Assembly: GCF_003286125.1 (NCBI RefSeq)
Contig: NZ_QMED01000005.1
Span: 1 to 64,000 of the forward strand
DNA: 64,000 nt
Origin: Algibacillus agarilyticus
GTDB lineage: Bacteria > Pseudomonadota > Gammaproteobacteria > Enterobacterales > Alteromonadaceae
Direction of reading: 5' to 3'
Part shown: positions 58,438 to 64,000 of the stretch, piece after piece
Position numbering within the stretch: position 1 is the first letter of the stretch
Layout of the letters: the number at the start of each line of letters is the position of its first letter
Made by a program: the position numbers and the translations under genes
Notes under the pieces: generated by a model
Database searches by the model: none
Told to the model about the DNA's origin: nothing
What the model saw: the letters and a program-made list of their open reading frames with translations, nothing else

Positions 58438-61419
58438 ATGAACAGGAGTCAATTTTTGATACTACGTCTATTTTCGATGATCCTTATCAGTATAATGAGT
58501 GCAGTCACTGCAGCAGAACCATTCGATAATATCAAACCCAAACCCACTTGGGCGAAAACGATATCGGCCCCTGCTCTCTATTCTATACCACAAGATTACA
58601 TTAAAGATGGTGCTTATTATTTACTACTCGATAGGCAAGTCAAAGCGAGTGATGAACAAGTTGAATCTTATTATCAATACGTAATTGAGATAGTCAATCA
58701 GCAAGGTATAGATGAGTTTTCGCAGATAAATATAAGCTTCGACCCTTATTATCAATCGCTGCAACTACATAAACTAGAAATAGAACGAGAGGGAAAAAAG
58801 CAGGATCGAATATCAACGTCTACCCTATCGGTGATCCAACGAGAAAAAGAATTAGAAGAACAAATCTACAATGGCCGCAAAAGTTTAAATATATTAATAG
58901 ATGACATTCGCGTAGGCGACAAACTGACATACAGCTATACCCGAACGGGACAAAATCCGGTTTATCATGGTTTATTTGCCAGAAATTATAATCTGAATTG
59001 GTCAATCCCCGTTGCTTCGTTAAATATTCGTGTTTTATGGCAAAAACAGCAACCATTACACTATCAGGTTTACCAAGACCACGCAGAATTAGTTAAAACC
59101 CAATCAACCCCGGCGGGTACCGAATACACGATAAATAAGCAACAAATAAAACCAATCAGCGGCGAAAGTAACCGTCCGGATTGGGCTGATCCGTGGGCAC
59201 ATATTCAGTTTAGTGAAACCAAAAACTGGCAAGCCATAGCAAAATGGGGCCATTCACTTTATCAAGATCGCTATACGCGCAATGATGAGCTTATCTTAAT
59301 AGCTAACAACATAAAAAAATCAACGCCAAATAAGCATCAACAAATTTCGCAAGCATTGCGTTTTGTACAAGATGAAGTGCGCTATTTAGGGATTGAATTT
59401 GGTCAAAATTCACATGCTCCATCACCTGCGACCGAAACGCTCACACGCCGATTTGGTGATTGCAAAGACAAAACCGTTTTATTTATCGCTTTGTTAAAAG
59501 AGCTAGGGATAAGTGCACGACCTGCAATGGTTGATACTGACAATGAACATGTTATCAACGATGAGCTACCAGCGATTAATGCGTTTAATCATGTGATAAC
59601 ACAAGTAAAATTAGACGATAAAACCTATTGGCTGGATCCAACTCGAAGCTATCAACATGGCAATATCGATTCAATTTATCAGCCTAACTATGGCTATGCT
59701 CTGCTTGTTGATGAAACTCAAAATACATTAACCAAAATGGTTATTAATGATGATTTCAGTGGCATTAATGTTAAAGAAGTTTTAACCATACCTGAAGATG
59801 TTAGCGCGCCAGTATCACTAGTAGTTGAATCGCATTACAAAGGTTGGAAAGCCGCTAGTTTACGTGATGATTTTGAAGCCGAAGGGTTAGCGCAGTCGAG
59901 TAAAGATTATCTTGACTATTACCAAGACGAATTTGGTGACACCGAACTCCTGACAGCACTGCGCATTGAAAATGATGAAGAAAATAATATTTTCTCAACA
60001 TTCGAACACTATAACCTTAACGCTTTTTGGGATGAAAGCGATAAAAAATATACCGGTAATATTAATACTAATATAGCGGCAAGCTATTTAGATAAACCCG
60101 ATACACTCAAACGGACACAAGCTTACCACTTAACCTACCCGATAAAATTAGAACATACCATTGAACTCAATTTTGAACGAAAAGATTGGTCATTCAAGAA
60201 TAATGAAAAAAGTGAAGAAAACGATTTTTTTACCTACCACTACACCGCTAATTGGGACAAAAAAGCGCAAAAATTGACCCTCAGCTATTTTTATCAATCA
60301 CATCAAGATCATGTGCCAGCCGATCGATTTGATGAATATTATCAAGCTATTTTACGGGCTCGAGATTATCGATATTACAATATCTATACCTACAAAAATA
60401 AAACCGCTCATACCGGAAAAAATGAAAACTTAGCCGATAATGATACATTCTATTATTGGTTAATTTTTGGAGGTTCATTAGGCGGTTTTATATTATTAAC
60501 ATTAATTTGGCGTTTAGAAAAAGCGAACGAATCCATTGCCCCCGAGACTCAATTATACCCGGTAAGTGTCACCAAATTTATTTACATGAGTGTTTTTACA
60601 ATGGGTATTTATCATGCCTATTGGTTTTATAAAAATTTTGCTTACCTCAAAACACAACAACAAGATAATAGTTACCCTGTTTGGCGGGGTATATTTAACC
60701 TAGTTTGGTACTACCCTCTCGCCCAAGGTATTAATAAAACATTACCCGATGTAAATAACAACAACCGATTGTCTCAGCCTATTTTGATATTAATGGCGGT
60801 TGGCTTTTTTATCGCGAGCGTAACCGAAAATACAATCGAATCATTTTGGGGTTTGATCGCCGGTTTTATATCATTAGCTTTTGTTATCCCCCTAGTATTA
60901 AGCGTATTAAACGGTAATAAACACAACCCCGATGGCATTGCATATAATTCTCGCATGCACGGTAGACACTTTTCACTCCCGCTTTTTTACCTACCTTTTA
61001 TGGCCTTAATGTATAGTGGTGAATTGTATTTAATGCCTTCAAACCAGGTTATAACGGGTGACAAACTCTGGCAACATGATGTTAAAACGATGACCCGCCA
61101 ACGTATCATTAAACCCAATGAAGAGCTCAGCCATTTTTATAGTTCGGCTTATTTATTTTGGAGTGCAGACGGCAATGGCATTACGGATAAAAGTGTCTTT
61201 TCTTATTGGCGTGAATCGCAAGCATTACAGCTAGAAAAAGCAACATACGATGAAATAAGTAATATAGAAACGAAGTGGGGTGAAGATGATGAAGAAACCC
61301 TTATCACGATCACCCGAAAAGATGGCAGTGATTTCTTCTTATATGTGTCGTCAATAGCCGATAAAGATCATGAATTTGATCAACAACTGCGTCAAAACTG
61401 GCAAGTACATTTAAACTAA
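58438..61419 (+). CDS. DUF3857/transglutaminase-like protein with C-terminal membrane helices
   Basis: 993 residues. Signal peptide about 1-26. Residues 45-250 fit DUF3857; 280-420 a transglutaminase-like domain with RRFGDCKDKTVLFIALLKEL (Cys), INAFNHVITQVKL (His) and KTYWLDPTRSY (Asp), so the triad is complete. A beta-rich region follows to about 660. Then a helix (YYWLIFGGSLGGFILLTLIW), a segment KFIYMSVFTMGIYHAYWFYK of the DUF4234 kind with YPVWRGIFNLVWYYPLAQGI, and further helices to about 880. A soluble tail ends it. The DUF3857-transglutaminase part would face the periplasm. Function unknown; a peptidase or cross-linking role is possible. Confidence 0.8.
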   Translation: MNRSQFLILRLFSMILISIMSAVTAAEPFDNIKPKPTWAKTISAPALYSIPQDYIKDGAYYLLLDRQVKASDEQVESYYQYVIEIVNQQGIDEFSQINISFDPYYQSLQLHKLEIEREGKKQDRISTSTLSVIQREKELEEQIYNGRKSLNILIDDIRVGDKLTYSYTRTGQNPVYHGLFARNYNLNWSIPVASLNIRVLWQKQQPLHYQVYQDHAELVKTQSTPAGTEYTINKQQIKPISGESNRPDWADPWAHIQFSETKNWQAIAKWGHSLYQDRYTRNDELILIANNIKKSTPNKHQQISQALRFVQDEVRYLGIEFGQNSHAPSPATETLTRRFGDCKDKTVLFIALLKELGISARPAMVDTDNEHVINDELPAINAFNHVITQVKLDDKTYWLDPTRSYQHGNIDSIYQPNYGYALLVDETQNTLTKMVINDDFSGINVKEVLTIPEDVSAPVSLVVESHYKGWKAASLRDDFEAEGLAQSSKDYLDYYQDEFGDTELLTALRIENDEENNIFSTFEHYNLNAFWDESDKKYTGNINTNIAASYLDKPDTLKRTQAYHLTYPIKLEHTIELNFERKDWSFKNNEKSEENDFFTYHYTANWDKKAQKLTLSYFYQSHQDHVPADRFDEYYQAILRARDYRYYNIYTYKNKTAHTGKNENLADNDTFYYWLIFGGSLGGFILLTLIWRLEKANESIAPETQLYPVSVTKFIYMSVFTMGIYHAYWFYKNFAYLKTQQQDNSYPVWRGIFNLVWYYPLAQGINKTLPDVNNNNRLSQPILILMAVGFFIASVTENTIESFWGLIAGFISLAFVIPLVLSVLNGNKHNPDGIAYNSRMHGRHFSLPLFYLPFMALMYSGELYLMPSNQVITGDKLWQHDVKTMTRQRIIKPNEELSHFYSSAYLFWSADGNGITDKSVFSYWRESQALQLEKATYDEISNIETKWGEDDEETLITITRKDGSDFFLYVSSIADKDHEFDQQLRQNWQVHLN

Positions 61420-61439
61420 ACGTACCTTATATTCAAATA

Positions 61440-61476
61440 CAAACTCAATGTAGTAACCAATTATGCACTGAGTTTG
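61440..61476 (+). terminator. Hairpin after the DUF3857 gene
   Basis: CAAACTCA and TGAGTTTG form an eight-base stem with a 21-base loop, 20 bases past the stop, followed by TTTAATATAAAAAA. A weak terminator. The rest of the gap to 61769 shows nothing beyond AT-rich DNA and AAGGATG before the next ATG. Confidence 0.45.
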
Positions 61477-61769
61477 TTTAATATAAAAAATAGATTGATC
61501 ATACCGAGTTAAGTCATCTTATTACTCAAACCTTTAATGTGAGGGGTAAATATAACAGCAAAGTTCAGAATGAAGTGTTTTAAAACAATGATCAAAAGGA
61601 TAAGTGAGCACACACATACTAAGTTAATTACTAAACGTATTAAATAATTTGTACCATTCAAAACAATAAAATCACGCGTAATAAAAGCGGTTACCCAGTT
61701 TCATTAATATACCAATTGCTATTCTTTTTGACTTTATGCACACTAGCGTAAAATAACAAGGATGTATCA

Positions 61770-63746
61770 ATGAAAATACGTTTACAAATAACACGGTTTA
61801 TTCTGCTCTTTTTACCACTTATGACTATTAGTCACTTTTCGTCAGCCGCTAAAATACCTATTTCGGCCTATGGTTATTTACCAGAAGTCAGCATGATGAC
61901 TATTTCACCTACGGGTAAATATATCGCCTTTAGAAAAAACAATGTTGACAAAGACACCTACGCGGTTGTTTCACTAAAAAATGCTAAAACGATTGCTGCC
62001 ATTGATATTGGCGATGCTAACCCGACCCAAGCCTATTTTGTATCAGACGAAAAAATCATTTTAAAAGCCGGTAAGCATCAATTATTGTTGAGTGATTTTG
62101 GTCACTCAAAACGAGAAGTAACGACCGCATTTGGTTTTAATATTCCTGAAAATAAGATACACCCTTTACTGATCCCTGGTGAAGGTATTTATCGTCATCA
62201 ATTTGGTATTGGTAACGTAAAAGGCGTTTCTGAAGATCATGAATTTGCGTATATCCCCGCTTATATTGGAGGGGTTGCTTACGGAGAATGGCAAGGCACT
62301 GAGTTAGCCTTAATGCGAGCTCGCATTAGTCACCAACGTAAACCTAAAATATACGCCAGAGGCACCGAACACACTTTTAACTATGTCATGGGTCAGCAAG
62401 GTAATGTATTAGCTCGAGAAGATTATGATCATAATACCAATCAATATAAAATTGCAGTGCCAGTTGAAGATAATTGGCAACCTATTTACGAAGTAGAGTC
62501 AATCGGCAGACCAACTGGTGTATTAGGTGTAACGCCGGATTATAAGCAGCTTGTTATTATAAAAACCTCGAGTAAATATGGCCGACAATTATATTCTATT
62601 AATGTCAAAACGGGTGAAGTATCAGATCAGCCATTATTTAAAAAGGCAAAACATGAAGTCGAAAACGTAATAACAGACATTAACAATGTTATTTATGGTG
62701 TTAGGTACGCAGGTTTTACCCCGAGCTATGCCTTTTTTGATGATAAAATAACTCAGCGCATCCAAGGTATTCAAGACTCGCTCGCTAACACCAGTGTTTA
62801 CATTAAAGACTGGAGTACTGATTGGCAAAAAATTGTGGTTTATATTGAAGGTCAAGAATCATCAGGCGAATATATGATTTCGACTCCTGATGACCAAGTT
62901 GAAATTGTGGCTCATGCCAGACCGCAAATTCCGTATACCGCCGTGCACCCCATGAGCCAATTTAAAACCAAAACGCGAGATGGTTTAAAAATACCCACTT
63001 TAATTACCTACCCCAACACTTGGAATGGCAAAACAAAATTACCTACGATTATGTTGCCTCATGGCGGTCCTCATAGCCATGACCGAATTGGTTTTAATTG
63101 GATGGCACAATATTTTGCCGAAAGTGGCTATTTGGTGGTGCAACCGCAGTTTAGAGGGTCAACAGGCTTTGGTTATGAATTAAGGCGTGCAGGTCAAGGC
63201 GAATGGGGTAAAGCCATGCAAACCGATTTAGATGATGCATTAGCAAAGTTAATAAAACAAGGTATGGCAGACCCAGATAGAACCTGTATTGTAGGCGGTA
63301 GTTATGGTGGTTACGCGGCGCTAACAGCGAGTACGATCACACCTAATAAATACCGCTGCGTTGTTTCATATAATGGCGTGAGCGACTTAGCTGAAATGGC
63401 TAATAGTGAACGTAAAAAACACGGTGAAACACATTCATCAACTGATTATTGGAATAACGTAGCAGGCATTAAACTTGACACTGAAAACGATAAAAGTAAG
63501 TCGTTGGATAAAAAATCGCCTATCAATAACACCGAGAAATTTAACGCCCCTATATTGTTAATTCATGGTGAAAAAGATGAAAGAGTGCCGTTATCACAAT
63601 CTGAAGCCATGTATTCAGCACTCAAAAAACAAGGTAAGAACGTTAAGCTAATTGCGCTTGAACAAGAAGATCACTACTTACGTCAAAACGAAACCAGAAT
63701 GAAAACCTTAGAAGCAATCGCAGCCTTTATTAAACAACATATTTAA
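61770..63746 (+). CDS. S9 family prolyl-oligopeptidase-type peptidase, exported
   Basis: 658 residues with AAGGA before the ATG and a signal peptide (about 1-28, HFSSAAKIP). An N-terminal seven-bladed propeller (about 40-390) filters substrates. The alpha/beta-hydrolase domain (about 400-655) holds PTIMLPHGGPHSHDRIGFNW, GGSYGGYAALTAST (Ser near 511), HGEKDERVPLSQSEAMY (Asp near 602) and LEQEDHYLRQ (His near 634). It cleaves short peptides in the periplasm, probably dipeptidyl- or oligopeptidyl-type. It stands alone and no regulator is obvious. Confidence 0.92.
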   Translation: MKIRLQITRFILLFLPLMTISHFSSAAKIPISAYGYLPEVSMMTISPTGKYIAFRKNNVDKDTYAVVSLKNAKTIAAIDIGDANPTQAYFVSDEKIILKAGKHQLLLSDFGHSKREVTTAFGFNIPENKIHPLLIPGEGIYRHQFGIGNVKGVSEDHEFAYIPAYIGGVAYGEWQGTELALMRARISHQRKPKIYARGTEHTFNYVMGQQGNVLAREDYDHNTNQYKIAVPVEDNWQPIYEVESIGRPTGVLGVTPDYKQLVIIKTSSKYGRQLYSINVKTGEVSDQPLFKKAKHEVENVITDINNVIYGVRYAGFTPSYAFFDDKITQRIQGIQDSLANTSVYIKDWSTDWQKIVVYIEGQESSGEYMISTPDDQVEIVAHARPQIPYTAVHPMSQFKTKTRDGLKIPTLITYPNTWNGKTKLPTIMLPHGGPHSHDRIGFNWMAQYFAESGYLVVQPQFRGSTGFGYELRRAGQGEWGKAMQTDLDDALAKLIKQGMADPDRTCIVGGSYGGYAALTASTITPNKYRCVVSYNGVSDLAEMANSERKKHGETHSSTDYWNNVAGIKLDTENDKSKSLDKKSPINNTEKFNAPILLIHGEKDERVPLSQSEAMYSALKKQGKNVKLIALEQEDHYLRQNETRMKTLEAIAAFIKQHI

Positions 63747-63793
63747 CCCATATTAGAATAAATAAAGCAAAAGGGATTTTGTTATCGAAGTTG

Positions 63794-63928
63794 GTTGTCG
63801 AGTTGTTTACCGAAACCGCTTTCGAGGTTGGCTTTAACAATTCAGCCTATTTTTCAACAGCGTTTAAAAAGAATGTCGGGGTCAGCCCCAAGCAATTTCA
63901 ACAAATGGCAAAATCGTCTAATAATTAA
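63794..63928 (+). pseudogene. C-terminal fossil of an AraC-family regulator
   Basis: A start-less frame encodes VVELFTETAFEVGFNNSAYF, STAFKKNVGVSPKQFQQMAK and stops at 63928. This is the second helix-turn-helix of an AraC domain (AFEVGFNNSAYFSTAFKK..G.SP.QF). The first helix-turn-helix and the sensor part are missing, and the DNA before it belongs to the gap after the S9 gene. It is a remnant. Confidence 0.75.
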
Positions 63929-64000
63929 TACATAAGCAAGCGTAAAATGATTTTTGGGGTTTTAGTTTGTGCTAACGCCCCTCCCCCATTAGACCTGAAA

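Noticed and set aside
1-64000. CRISPR arrays, rRNA or tRNA genes
   Set aside because: No regularly spaced repeats other than the coding GGGET tract, and no cloverleaf with TTCGANTC-type loops or rRNA landmarks, were noticed. A tRNAscan or Infernal run would be needed to exclude small RNAs.

Overview
The window comes from a low-GC marine gammaproteobacterium, most likely an Alteromonadales polysaccharide degrader of the Catenovulum/Paraglaciecola/Agarivorans type (family-level inference). The reasons are an agar-degrading gene set (GH86, GH117, sulfatases, periplasmic aldose epimerase), alginate-lyase-type and GH9 secreted enzymes, and gammaproteobacterial housekeeping genes (rnr, a cold-shock gene, MCP, EAL protein). 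No rRNA or tRNA gene and no CRISPR array was seen.

Layout. 1-5.2 kb is a mosaic of mobile debris: a partial IS4-type transposase inside a MITE that itself sits in a frameshifted regulator gene, then a nucleoside-hydrolase-like exported protein, then a run of small same-strand genes (TonB-domain lipoprotein, Sel1 protein, DUF805 protein, metallopeptidase) separated by related repeats. 5.2-11.5 kb holds LysR/DUF1330, a PAS-GGDEF-EAL protein and a chemoreceptor. 11.8-16.9 kb holds a GH86 agarase/porphyranase candidate, a sulfatase and an RpiB/LacAB-type isomerase, each followed by its own hairpin. 17-21 kb is housekeeping (rnr, csp, a SEC-C protein). 21.3-30.2 kb is a metal-resistance island: an AraC regulator with a metal-binding-like N-terminus, DUF4396, and a six-gene minus-strand operon (two CDF transporters, a transglutaminase-like protein, a His-rich exported protein, RND adaptor and pump). 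The operon reads from a textbook MerR promoter shared with a divergent CadR/PbrR-type regulator.

31-39.4 kb carries a GH9-FN3-(GGGET)n-PL14-like giant enzyme behind two LacI-type operators, a frameshifted solute-binding gene, GH117 and galM. 39.9-44.7 kb carries a membrane-bound CadC-like regulator with a periplasmic beta-propeller, divergent from an esterase/serine-hydrolase pair. 44.7-46.9 kb is a second mosaic, with a GGDEF fossil, a small membrane protein followed by a clear integron attC-like site, and a GspG-like protein. 47-51.5 kb holds a lipoprotein sulfatase divergent from an ECF sigma factor whose cotranscribed membrane partner carries two CBM4/9-like periplasmic modules. 51.5-64 kb holds a MITE, a PQQ-type sugar dehydrogenase, two orphan solute-binding proteins, a CBM32-CBM32-PL7-like lyase, a DUF3857/transglutaminase membrane protein, an S9 peptidase and an AraC fossil.

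How it may work together (inference): GH86 and GH117 with the sulfatases and GalM would take agar or porphyran to monosaccharides. GH9-PL14 and PL7-like enzymes would attack other algal wall polymers. The ECF/CBM anti-sigma pair and the CadC-like propeller protein are candidate envelope sensors for the polysaccharides. The strongest candidates for something new are the CBM-bearing anti-sigma system, the GH9-PL14 fusion, and the integron-cassette-like mosaic lacking a visible integrase.
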